From Dipetalonema caudispina (Eukaryota; Nematoda; Chromadorea; Rhabditida; Onchocercidae): a stretch of 64,000 bases of DNA. The notes under the pieces are model-generated. The model searched no databases and was not told the origin of the DNA. It saw nothing but the letters and a program-made list of their open reading frames with translations. Position numbers and translations under genes: made by a program. Position 1 is the first letter of the stretch, and every line of letters begins with the position of its first letter. Location: contig JABVXV010000139.1 in assembly GCA_013365325.1 (NCBI GenBank), positions 62,001 through 126,000 on the forward strand, given 5' to 3'. Shown here in pieces: positions 1-12,305 of this stretch.

Positions 1-3000
1 TTTTTAGCCTTTTTGATCCAGTCATCATAATATCTTGTAAAAGGTCAATTCATATATATTTCAACGATTCTTGTTATTTAACAGCTCAGAGCATAGTTTT
101 TTGACAAGAGTTTCCATCATCTGTTTGTTGCTCAGTTCATTTAAAATTCAGATTAGATTTAGAATTTCAATTTAAATTTTCTACCAGATATTTTGTGCAA
201 ACTTCAAATGAATATATGCATGTTCTGCTTTCACCTTGTACAGCAGGTGATTGACTTGGGAAGAATTTTACCCTGTAATGGATATCTTGAAAGAATTTCG
301 ATTTAAATTTAAACCACACACTACAAATATTCCATCAAGACCAGTTAATTATTACAACGCTTGTATTTCATTAAAGTCCAGATGAAACTCTGTGACGTAC
401 GAAAATTTCAAAATTTGAATAGCGAGACTCTGCAAACAACTGGAATTCCTGAAAACGTACGTCTTTTTTGCAACAAATTGTCGAAATGAAACGATTTTTA
501 ATTTTTGGAATTTAACAAGAAACTGAGGTTGATAGTATCATTTACTTCGCCGTTTTCATGAAGGATAATTTTAATTTGAAACCAATAGCAAATAGCGATG
601 AAGATGTTAGCTTCATGTAAACTTCACTAATTTAAACTGAAATCCTGCTCACTTCCGGAACACTTCACATTCAAGAAAACATAGACCTACTATTCTTCAT
701 TCTCATAAATCCTCTTGAAAAAGCTAATGCAGACTGTTTTTTCCGAATCATTGGACGGAAATGGTGATCTTTAACGGGGATAGCTCCAAGTATGATTCAA
801 TACTTGAAATAGATGATTAAATATTTGAAATGATTGAAGGAGGAGATAAGAGATTCTGCTTTTTCCATATATCACTTTCTTTTTTTTTATAGAATATTAT
901 ATTAAAAGCGTTTCTTTTCTTTTTTTTTCAAATTACTTTATAATTTCAGTCAATGATGAATGTCTTTCAAGTTTCGTTAAGTTAACCAAATGCAAGATTC
1001 AAAGGATTATTTTTCCAAATCCAACTTGTCAAACCAATTTTTTGAAGTCGCAACTGCTTAATGCTATTAATTCAACTTCTAATCGTTGTCCTAAAAACGC
1101 CCCGTAGCAGAAGATGACAAATCATTGTGATGCCATCCATACAGCAAACCACCCAATTAGTCAAATATTGTCCGTGTCATTTCAATGAAACTGGAACTTT
1201 TCTATAGCTACACAAATATCATTTTGAAAAACTAAATTAAGAGAGAGAAAGAATGAGAGAGGGAGAGAGAATAACATCTTTGATAACAATTATTTTAAAA
1301 ATAAATTCGAAATCTGTGACTTCGAAATCTTATATCTGTTACATAAGTGTCACTACAGTCTGACTAATACAACTTCTTGGTAGTTTTTCGAAGTAGCTTT
1401 GTCGAAGTTAATCAGAAATTTCCAAAGAATTAAGGCTTAAAGATTTAGTACTTTCCGGGATGAAAGTTTCCAAGAGGAGGAGAAATAGAAGTGCATTTAT
1501 AGAAGAATAGGTAGATGGTGCAAGATTGTGCAAAATTTAGCACTCAAAAGTAGTCTTTATCAGAACAAACTTTACAACCAGTCACTCATCTTTCTACTTC
1601 ATTGTTCATTTCATGTTTATGTACGAATATATTAGGATCACATAATGAACTGCTTACATCTTCCCTCATCCGTTCTTTAATTAATTATATGTTCCAAAAC
1701 ATTTGTCACAAAATGGAAAATCAGAAGAAGATTTCGTTCAACATAAGTTCAATTCTTCCTCTTTGCTCTGCTCCCTTTTCTCCCTTTCTTCTCCCTTTCC
1801 CTCCATTCTATTTCCTCCTGCAACTCCCGGACTACTTCCTTGTCTTTCTCTTCATCTCAATCAATTCAAGCGATATCAGTGAAGGATATTGGTGTAGGAT
1901 TCCTATATTCGCATATTACAACATTACGGATCACTCCTATTTTTTCCTTTCAGTTTAAAATACTATAGGAACAAGTAATCAAAGTTGCCAGGTTCGACAT
2001 TTCTTTACTTATTTGTTTTTGTTTGCCCGATATAGGTCAGTATCCTTTTTATAGTAATTTATATTGAAATCAATCGATCCTTTAATATTCTTTCGTGATT
2101 ACGCATCTAACAGCAAATAGTAATACGGTTCATTTAATATCTCGAAAGTTCGATTATTTGTTCAATTTACAACTGAAGTTGTGAATTTTATCATTACAAG
2201 TATTAACAGTGTTAATGAGTTTTGGCCGTTTCATCATAGCAATAACGAGGAAATTAAATGAAAGTTGGAAACAATTAATGCACTCCAAGGCAATTAACAA
2301 TCAAAGCGTTACACTTTTCAGCAAGTTAAAATATTTTTCAAGATTCAGCCTCCTGAAAAATTTAACTTAACTTTAATTTGTATCGTAGAAATCTGACGAA
2401 GGCAAAAAGGAGGAAGAAGAACATTTTTCAATTATATTTTTTTAGCCCAAAGCAGATTCTTGTGTTTGTTGTTTGGCCATCTGATTGATTGAAAGTGCCC
2501 TCTTATTCGGCTTTCTTTCGGCAACTTTTTTGACTGACATGCTTACACATATTCGATATTCGACACTGTGAACTGCAATGTTGGGAGCACAAGCAATTCG
2601 AACAAAACAGGTCAAATATGTTTTTTTTTCCTTTTTGACCCTTATTTTTGCGTTTTTTTCACTCTCATCATGAGAAATTTCACGTGGAAGATGAAGATGA
2701 CATAATAAATTGTTCACAATCTTATCCCTTTTTCTTTTATTCTTTCATGGAATGCTCCAAGTTTTCTTTCTATTTTTTATCATTCTAAAATAGAAACAAC
2801 AGTTTAAAAAATTCCCTTTATCAATGGAGATTCTCATATTTTGAGACAGAAAAAAGACATTTGAAATCTTCGTACACAATAATTCCTCTGTTTTCTTCAA
2901 TTATTTCTTTTTCCATCAATATTTATGTACTGAGGTAAACCAATAATGCCCCCGACTTATCTCGATATTGCAAGCATGTTTATTTCAATCTCTCATGATG

Positions 3001-6000
3001 ATCGCTCTATTCGGCAGATGTACGCAGGCGGATAATCTTACCTTGAAGTTACGTAGAAAATATTGAAAGAAGAATGAAAAAGTGGGATGAAATAAAAATA
3101 AAAATACAATTTTTCTTTTAGTGAGTACACTTTCAGCTATTTATTGTTAATGAGTTGTGGTTGTGGTAGTTCATTAGTAGTGGAAAATTTATGGCTCGAT
3201 TCTCTCGACCGCATGCTCCCTAAAAAAAAAGAGCCTAATGCTGTTACAAAAAGTAATAAATCAGATATATTTAGCATGCTGTTTGCTACTAAGGAGCGAA
3301 GATTGAAGTTGGATTAAAAAGCCAAAATTATTGGTAAAAAATGTACTAGGAAATTGAATTCTTGATTTAAAATTAATTTAAAAAATTAAGAAGGCGTAGC
3401 AACTTTTCTTCACATCTAATGCAATGACTGAAGTGCATGGTAAATCCGATGAAGAGAAATTTCTGTGGTGTAAAATTTCATTCAATTTCTCGCATCATAA
3501 TTTGAATCATTTTTTGCTATTGCTTTTGTTCTTCTTTTTCCAGAAAAAACCTTCCTTCCTCCTAAAAATTTAAACAAATAGAAAGTTGAGATAAAATGAG
3601 CATCAGATTAGAGAGAAAAACTGTTTTGCTACAAATTAAATCAAAAATCCGCATATGTCATCTGTTTTTGCTTTTGAAGTGAATGCATTTTGAAATCCGA
3701 TTGAAAATGTTTCGAAATTTCGAAGGCTCATTCCCATTACGTGTGTAATTCAATAAAATACCAGTGATTCATGTGTTTGAATTAGTGATTATTTTGATTA
3801 ATGACCTGTTTGCGGGATTAGAAAATAAATAGATATGCTGAGATGAAAAAAATAAAAGTGTGTATTGCAGGAGTTTTGTTCTTATTAATCTATGAACTTT
3901 GAATTCTGGCATTTTTTTAGAAAACCAAGGAGAGAAAGAAGAAATTATCTGGCTTAGAACTGCAATGTGAACGAATTCAAAAAGTTGCGAGGTGATTTTT
4001 TATTAATCGCAAAGAAAAGTTGCTTACTTGAATGCAAGAATTTTAAGAAATGAAACTTTAATTTCGTCCAAATAAATAATAATTGAATGAAACCAAAGGA
4101 TAAACGGTATATGAAGAAAAGTGTGAAGAAGTGAGCAGTTGTAAGGATTATGAAAAAAAGGGGAATTACGGTGGTGTTTAAATTCGTGAATGATCTTTGG
4201 TATATCTCACTGATAGTGGTCGTTGGACACTGATAAATTGGTTTCGTTTTAATCCTTGAAATTAAATGACAAACGAAAGTGGGACCAAAGTTCTCGGGGA
4301 TCATACAACAACTTAATTCAAACTACCTCAAGTTCTCGTGATCGTTCAGAGTCTTGTGTATTTCTGAATTTATTGATTCAAAAGCTAGATGGCTTCTCCT
4401 TCATCGACAAGGAAAGCATGTTACCAGGATGGAATATCATAATTATGTTGTCTGAATTGCTTGGAATGGTTTTAATATTTCGCTTTTTATTTTTGAGTTA
4501 GAAATTTTCTTTTTTCATTCGAATATCTCACATTAGTAATAATTGCAAAAAAAGATTTTCCTTAAGCTATGATAATTTTGAATTTTTTGTCAAACAGTAT
4601 TAGCTAAACATATAAACTCCTCTTTTTTCCTTTTCTTTTCTTTTTAAAGAAGTATCATTTTTTGCTTAATTTACGAGCAGTTTCGGAATTTTATCAGAAT
4701 GGTTCTTTTTATTTGTAATCATAAAATTGGAATAGTTTTGTTTTTCAGTTTTATTTTTGGATCACTTCAAAAATAATAATAACAAACAAATCATTAAATT
4801 GAACTGCACATTATTTTGTTCAAAATAACAACTGTCTTAAATCGTCATACATTTGTTTTAGTTTTCAACTAAAATCACTTTGTCATGACTACTTCATCAG
4901 CTGAATGATTAATTTAATTAATCACAAAACTGAGCATAACGATTTGTCATTAAATGCTGTTTTGGCACAAAGTGACATAAGCAATATGCATCAATGTTAA
5001 TGAAATGTTCGATGCTACTAAAATCATATTTATTATCAGTGTTGAGAAAATTCATGAATTTCAATATATTCACAATTAGAATAACGAGACTGGTCCTCAA
5101 GCATTTCATGGACAGATACTCATTGTTGTATACAGTGCATTTTACAGAGAAGACGAAGCAAAGTTTCTGGAAAAAGTGGCACATCTTCATCTGTAAGTTA
5201 TGCTACTTTCTGTTTATATTTGTTGCTTGTTCATAAATTATTAAATAATTTTTAATTCATCACATATTAATAACTTTTATCCTCAGTATACTACTTGGAA
5301 GCAAAAAAAACAACCATTTATTCAACATTATCTACATCTTCAATATTCTACCTTATCAATCAAGATCAAATTACACTTTCATTCAACACAAAGCAAGAAT
5401 AAAAAAAAGGAACATATCACTCAGTACTTTTTCTCCTAATTAGTACTGACAACTTAACATCATTTTACAATTACAACATATAAATAAATATATACACTTT
5501 ATTATGCGCATCGAACTTTTCCTAAAAGCAGCTCAATTTTAATTCATTCTTAATCATCTTTACTAAGTAGCTTATTATCTCATGCCACCACTTTTCTATT
5601 CCTTTATCATAAAAGATTATAAACATGCTAACCTATACATCACCAAGATTTAGTATTAAATTTTTTCCTCTTTTGGGCCAAAATTTCTTGACTATCTTGA
5701 TTTTCTACCACGTTTTGGTCCTTTTATATGAAACTATCCAAAAGTTCAATGTTTTTTGAACAGTTAAGCACAGAAATTAACTCTATCGTTGAACGTATAG
5801 CTTTGCATTGTTCATGTATATACAAAAATGCATCATGTGTAAGCATGTAGTAATGTTATTCTCGTGGACTGTCTATCATAGATAAAACTGTTCCTGTTTA
5901 ATTTGAAGATTTTTCACATCGCCGTTGGCCAGTATGAGATGGGTAGCAGAGTAGCAGCATATGATGACAAGATTATTTTACATCTTTAATTTCATCTAAT

Positions 6001-6261
6001 TTAAGCTTTTAATGAGTTAGTTAATTTTCAATTCTGTAAGTAAATCGATCTGGTAGAGCTTTGTTGAATCACAAAAGAATATATCAATTTCCGCACAATT
6101 TGACGAATTTCTAAATTTGCTATCACTCTTACCTTTCAAATTGTGCACATTTAACGTTCCATTTCATTCAATCTTCTCGTTAACTATGTTGAGCTTTGTG
6201 TATTTTGCCAGGTTTTGTTTTTTGTTTGTGATAAACAACGAGAAATATTAAATTCGCTGAA
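1..6261. other. Intergenic, no supported gene
   Basis: A+T-rich sequence with scattered short open frames that lack family resemblance or consistent splice partners. A homopyrimidine-rich stretch lies at about 1757-1824 (C/T on the plus strand), and a GA-rich patch at about 1241-1272. A minus-strand open frame at 2442-2567, preceded by a TTGCAG acceptor-like site, has a basic, coding-looking composition and could be a last exon, but no upstream exon could be attached. The rest shows nothing recognisable. Confidence 0.5.
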
Positions 6262-6836
6262 ATGTGTAATTTTAGAGAAGATGCTCGAGCTGTTTCTGAA
6301 ATAGCGGAAGAAACTAAACGTATTAAACAAAAGCGACATCACTCCGTTCAGGAACCACCATCCGTTCGTCTTTCATCCATTGCTAATTTCGACAATTCAA
6401 GTGTAAGACTATCGCTTAATATCAGTATTATTCGTCACTTCGTTAAATCGATACTATAAAATTTAACCTGAAACATCATCAAGTATAAGTGAGAGTCATT
6501 TAGATAGATCAAGACAAATTGAGATAACGTATTAAGTTTGAATAGAATAAAAATTCCTTAACGATTCTGACTTTTATCACTACTAATCATATTCCATTTG
6601 AATTATTGTCTCAAATTTATTTCTATTTTTAGCCTTTCTCTAAAAGTTCATCAGTTTCTTCCACGAAAGTGGTGAAACCTGAAAGAAGTGGTATGGATTT
6701 TGTGAATACCAAAGAAACCGTTGACGGTAAGGGAACTTCGAAATGGTGTGGCTTATTAGCATCTTTTTCTTCTGCGGGAAATAGTCGTCGACCATCGAAA
6801 AACCCACCAAAACGACGAATGTCCACATTTATTTAA
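6262..6836 (+). CDS. Hypothetical basic Ser/Arg-rich protein, 114 aa
   Basis: Two exons, 6262-6402 and 6633-6836, joined in phase 0 across a 230-nt intron with a good donor (AGT then GTAAGA) and a TTTTTAG acceptor. The product is 114 aa, with no signal peptide and no obvious membrane segment. The N-terminal third is charged (Glu/Lys/Arg). The rest is rich in Ser, Lys and Pro, with several Arg-Arg/Lys-x-Ser-type sites (for example RRPS and RRMS near the C-terminus) that resemble targets of basophilic kinases. I do not recognise the family. Support comes only from the clean splice join, the open frames on both sides and coding-like composition. The ATG at 6262 is the first in frame; an additional 5' exon cannot be excluded. 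Confidence 0.55.
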
Positions 6837-7589
6837 CTGTTCACTATTATCTATTTTGTAATGATTCATAAATAATGAATATTCCCCAAAAAAAATCCTG
6901 ATGAATGATTAAATTTTTGATTAATTCTTATTTGGAAAGTAGAAGAAGAGTAAAAAGTGAATGTAAATATTGTTTGTAATGGTAAGATGAAACAAGAAGT
7001 GGGTTACATATTCAAAGAATTCTTATATAAGGAACAAAAGTTTGAGAATAAAACAAACTATCTTCGATTCAAATTTAGCCTAAAACTTAAGTTTTACTGT
7101 CACTTAACGAGGTTATTCCTAATCCTTCCTTGAATTGTTATTATCAGTCAGAAATTTATTTAAAAAAATGTACGATTTGTTATGGATCAAAAATATCTAC
7201 GCCATGTTATTAGATGAGATTTGGATATTTTAGGCATAAGATATCCACTGAAAAGAATTTTAAAATTTATAGGACAATGGCACTCCTTTGCTTCTTAATT
7301 TATCTCCTAGAAGAGGGATTAGGTAATAGTATGGATTTAGGTCTGTGATATATACGGTCAGAGTCAAGTGATATGTTTCATCTTTCCTGCTAATCATTCC
7401 ACAAGACATTTGTTTTTCTTATCAGTGTCGCCAATACAAAGTTATGCTCAGTTAAGATTAACCTAATGAAATTAATAATAAAGATGGCAATGCTGATATC
7501 ACCCTCAGCAGAAAAACTAAAGCTTCATAAGGAATAACGATGAATTTACTATTTTATAACAATTTATAGTGGTACCTTGCGTTAGATAG

Positions 7590-7639
7590 AAAAATTTGAA
7601 ACCTATTGATTTACAAAAATTTGAAACCTATTGATTTCA
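7590..7639. repeat. Tandem duplication, 25-bp unit
   Basis: Two adjacent, nearly identical copies, 7590-7614 and 7615-7639, both beginning AAAAATTTGAAACC. They differ only at the last bases. This is a simple local duplication with no coding context. Confidence 0.85.
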
Positions 7640-9236
7640 TTTACAAAATTTTTTTTGCACCTTTTCTTCTTACATTATAAGCTATACGAATTTTCCCTTC
7701 AAAAAATTTTGAGCAAAATTAATTTTTATGGTGAATTTCTTTGTACTTCTGCTTTTTTACCTTCTTTTATTAAATTGAAATAAAGAAGTAACCAAAGATT
7801 CTGAAGGATCGATTTTTGGAAAACGGTAACTTGAAGAATTGGGTTTTGAAGGAAATGTGAGCTTAGCCTCAAAGATGCACTTTGGAGAGTTAAATAGAAA
7901 AAAGAATAGTTTTGTATCTTACTGAATATTTTTAAATTCAAACACCTAAAAAAAGTGTCTTCGAAAAATCTAACGGGAATTTGAGACTTACAGTTCAATG
8001 TATTTCAAAATTAGATGACGTTTGCTGATGTGCTTTACTTTTGTTTCCATTTATACCGCATCTATAATTCAATTTTCAAAAACGGAAAATTCAACCCTCA
8101 TATCACTGCAAGAATAAGGCGTGGTTCACGACAAAGTTAGATGGTTAATTAAATTTTTGAATTTAAAGAAAAAAAAAAGCACTTCGCTAAGTCACTATGC
8201 GATGCACTTTTACTACAATGTTTTGGCCCTAAATTCACATTTTCTTCACTTTTTTGAAAACTTTCAGTATTGATTTAAATCTTTTTTATAAATGTACTTG
8301 TACCTTTTGCAAAAGGGATTTCACAAATTTTTTTTTTTCACAAACTTTTTCACAAACTTTTTCAAACATAAAATTTTCCATTTTCAGTTTAAATAGTTTT
8401 CATGACGTTCCAAATTTTATTTTTGCTTGCACTGAATTAAAATTCACAAATGATGAACAGATTACTTGAATAGTTTTGAAATTTAATGACAGTGAACTAA
8501 TATGAAAAATTTAAAGATGTGATATGGTAAAAATTTTTGCATAACTGGAAAGTATAATGGTTTATAATAAATCACTTATTTAATGTACATTTATCTTACA
8601 CCCGAAGTTAAGCAAAATTTAAAATTTCTCGACTTCAGTTATGGATAATGAAACAACCAAGGTATGCTTGGGAATGCAGGACAGTTTAAAAAAACTTAAT
8701 AATGCAAACAATGTTCAAACTCTCACCTGAACAATTAAGAAAACAGTTTTTATGGATGAGTATAACGAAAGAGAGAAATACCAATGGTATTGAAATTCAT
8801 TCGCATTCTCTAATAGATAACAAACAATACGATCAATCATTTCAAGGTGTATCGCTTTACGCTACTGTAAAGTTGAATTTCGATTTGATAACGTTATGCC
8901 TACAAGTGAAATTCTCAATTTCGCCTAAAACCCAGTAATTTTTAGAGACCTACAAGAATAGATCCTAATTCGAAGTAACATAATACAAAAATGTATGGAA
9001 AACATTGAATTTTGATCTCTACTGGATACTTTCACCAGAAAGTTAGTTGTTGACTTCAGTGATAGAAGCCGAAACTAGAAATTTGTTGTAAATGCAAATT
9101 GTGACTTCTTATTGAATTTGGAGTTCATCAAATTTTTCTAAAGCATGAATGAAATATAACAAATGGCGGTTATAGAACTATTTCTAAATACAACATACCT
9201 CCCTATATCCTAGCTCACGTAAAGGCTTTCGATGTG

Positions 9237-9306
9237 CAAAAGCAAGAATTTGACCTCAGTTTATAAACACAACAAAACTTTTATAGTAAAATATTCCTTT
9301 TAATAA
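9237..9306 (+). repeat. Dispersed repeat, copy A (about 65 bp)
   Basis: Starts AAAAGCAAGAATTTGAC and ends near TTCCTTTTAATAA. It matches 9779-9848 with scattered substitutions over its whole length. Two diverged copies about 540 bp apart suggest a small degenerate mobile element or an old segmental duplication. No terminal repeat or target-site duplication was clear. Confidence 0.65.
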
Positions 9307-9778
9307 ACCTTGCATTGAAAAGCTGAGAGGATGGAATTTTATAATACCAAAAAGTAACAAATTTTCTGAAGTTTCGTTCGCTTTCTGAATTTCAAAATAG
9401 TTTTTGATGGCTCTGAAAAGTCATGCAAAAATGCTTACGAAATAGAATATGAAAAGAGTTAAAAATAATTCCTCAGAAATGCCGATAAGTTTCAGATATA
9501 ACAATGCGTAGATTTATAAAAGAAGTAAAATTCAACTGCTTGCTTTATTTTTGCCGATTTTTTAAATGAATAACGGAATATGTAGTAGTAAGAGACTTAT
9601 CTAGAATTAATAAATGAAAGGCTTATAAAAGTATATTTCTTAAAAAATATAATGCAAAACACTAAGAAAGTCTTTGAACGAATTTCAATCAATGATTTAG
9701 AGATTAGCAATGTTCAAACATTAAAATAGTTAATAAATCAGCAATATTAATTTTGATCTGAATATAAGTTCTGATCCA

Positions 9779-9867
9779 AAAAAGCAAGAATTCGACTTCA
9801 GTCTAAAAACGTAACAAAATTTCCACAGTAAAATATTTCCTTTAATAAGGAAATATTTTACTGTGGA
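9779..9867 (+). repeat. Dispersed repeat copy B ending in a perfect hairpin
   Basis: The first 70 bases repeat copy A at 9237-9306. The 3' end of the copy is the left arm of a perfect inverted repeat: left arm 9822-9842, loop TAAT at 9843-9846, right arm 9847-9867 (21 bp, no mismatch). Copy A has no such right arm, so the palindrome arose at this copy by inverted duplication, or copy A has lost it. Confidence 0.8.
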
Positions 9868-12305
9868 TAATATGATGGATCAATTTTAAATTAATAGTGA
9901 TATTTATACCTAGAATCCTGCTCATTATTCTTATTGATAGTGAGAACTCTTAATCTAACAAAACTAACACTGATCTAACAACGCAACAGTATTAATTTTT
10001 TTAAAAATCATGTATGAGTCCTATGCTACTACGACAGTTTATTAATTTGGAATATTGCTGGCAAATGTAATCTTCTGTAATATTTTCACATTTGGAGTTG
10101 CTTGTAAACTTATTTGGTCTGAAGATTTATATTCGTACAACTATTGCAAACTTTACAATTCGACTTTGTTGTCGTACCGAAGATAAGACTCTTTCTCCAT
10201 AATTCGTAAATTGTCTCTTAAAAATCAACTAGGGTGGGATTAACGGAATTCGTCGCAATTTCATATTCCTATTTGTTCACTGTTACATCTCGAATCTCTT
10301 TACTTTACTCATAGTATTGTAGAAATCATAAATTCAATTTTCACTTGACAACTTCAATATTTCGTCGCAATGTGGACGAACTCCTTTACGTTGTTTCAGC
10401 TATGCGTATAACATGAACCATTAGGGTGTTTTAAAAAATCAACATAAAATTTATTAATAGGCAACTAATTCAACATTGCCAATCCTGAATATAAACGATA
10501 AATAAACCATTAGAACGACACATTTAAGTTAGATGTGGAAAAGGGACAGAAATGAATTATTGAGGAAAGTTCAAGAATTAATACAAAGTCTTAAGGAATA
10601 AGCAAAATGTTCACTCGAGATTTGAGACGCAAAGTATTATTCAAAACAGTGAAATTAAGCTTCACACTACTGAGAGAAATAATATTGACAGTTGTTGGTG
10701 CAATTTCGTATGACAGCTATCTAACATTTTTCTTAACATGGATGAAAATTCTTGAATCCGTGAGGTCAAAAAACAGTTTATGGTGATAGTACAAAGGCGG
10801 AAGTAAACCAATCTCTTTTCCAGAAACGCTTGGCGAAGGCAAATTCAAGTAGGAGAAGTAGGGTTTATTTCTATGATGAAATCGTTTTTTTGATTTTCGA
10901 AATTACTTTGCGAATAATATACTATTGAACAATTACTAAATACAGTACCTATTAGATTTTTTAAATATGAGAGTTTAACTGTACAAAATGATGTAGTAGT
11001 GATTCCGAAAAACTGCATTGATTTCCGTAATTCGGAAAAGAACGATTCATCAATACTCCGCAAAAGAACAGTGTTAGTAATGATTTTCAGTGGAAACAAG
11101 AAAAAAAAAGCCATAACTGATACGAGTTATCTGGAGTCAAAAAGTTTTACTTCGAAAAACAATTCAGAAGCAGTACGGAAGTGTATTTTCCAACGTTTAT
11201 ATCAGAATATTATTGAACTCATAAAAAAGTGTTTGTTTACATAATCAATATTAAAAGACTTAATTTTTACAGTTTCACCTCCTTGAATTTTTAAATATAA
11301 CAGTACTTTTTAAGGTTCGAGTCTATGTGAAGCTTTGAACTAAAAAGCTATAACACAGATATAAACCACCAAAATTTAATTAGCCTGATTAAAATTCGAG
11401 AACAAAACAGCTTATATCCAAAAATGAATCGATTGCCGAAATGGAACATGAAAAAATCATGGGTGAGCAGCAAGGCCATGCATAAAAATTCGAAAAAGAT
11501 TACCACCAGATGCATCTTTAATAGTTGGAGATTTCCAGACTACTTAAAAATATATAGGTGTTTTTCCAATGTCAGGAAATTAGAAATAAATCTAGCAAGA
11601 AGCAAGAATAGGAAGTTGATTAGGAACTTTTCTGGTATACATGTATAAAACTGATCATTCGATCATTCTGTGCGACGTATAAATTTATTGCCAGTATATT
11701 ATACATCAGATAAAGTTTTACACGCCAGCTTCCAGAAAAAGATTGAAGGTTACATCTATCGTCAAATTATTCTTTTTTTCCTTTTTTATTTAATTCACCT
11801 GTTAAATGCCTTTGGTTTTGACAGGAGCATTTGAAAGAAAACAGTGCAATTATTAAATGGATTAAGAGAAATGATTTGGTGATTAGTTAAAATCTTTATC
11901 TCCAAAAGGAGATATCGAAATGATAAATAATGAGTATTACTGTAATCCTTTGTCAGCTAGAACCCTGACAAATACAACGAAATTTAGAATCGACATTCAG
12001 AAGAGGTATTGAACGACTCAAGCCAAAACTATGGTGATATTTGAATTATCAATACAGTGAAAAAAGCAGAGAGATTTATGCCCGCTCGAGAATTTTACAA
12101 AACTTATTATTTGTACACACATTTCTCACAAGATGATCTCTAAAATGAACTAAGTACCATACTGTCTTCGGTTTGTTGGATTATGTGAGAGGAGTTATCG
12201 AAAAAAAAAACGAAACTAAGCATAGTAGACCAAAGAAGGTAAACAACGTAATGTGAGGCCATTCTTTAGTTGATAACTACAGGTAAGCAACCATTAAGAT
12301 TCAGG

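Larger units (their letters stand above)
6837..12305. other. Intergenic, repeat-bearing, no supported gene
   Basis: No open frame here shows family resemblance or a convincing chain of splice sites. The stretch contains a 25-bp tandem duplication (7590-7639), a perfect 21-bp-arm hairpin (9822-9867) and two related copies of a roughly 65-bp element (9237-9306 and 9779-9848). The plus-strand open frames around 8254-8469, 8702-8938, 10999-11244 and 11424-11648 are isolated and were not accepted as genes. Confidence 0.5.

Noticed and set aside
1602..1958. 118-codon plus-strand open frame
   Set aside because: Driven by a homopyrimidine tract giving Pro/Phe/Leu-rich nonsense; no homology or splice context.
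3954..4304. 116-codon minus-strand open frame
   Set aside because: Phe/Leu-rich composition expected from AT-rich non-coding DNA; no domain.
8640..8970. Possible tiny two-exon gene starting MDNETTK
   Set aside because: One good donor (AAG then GTATGC) but the only in-frame partner exon gives a 17-residue peptide; too weak.
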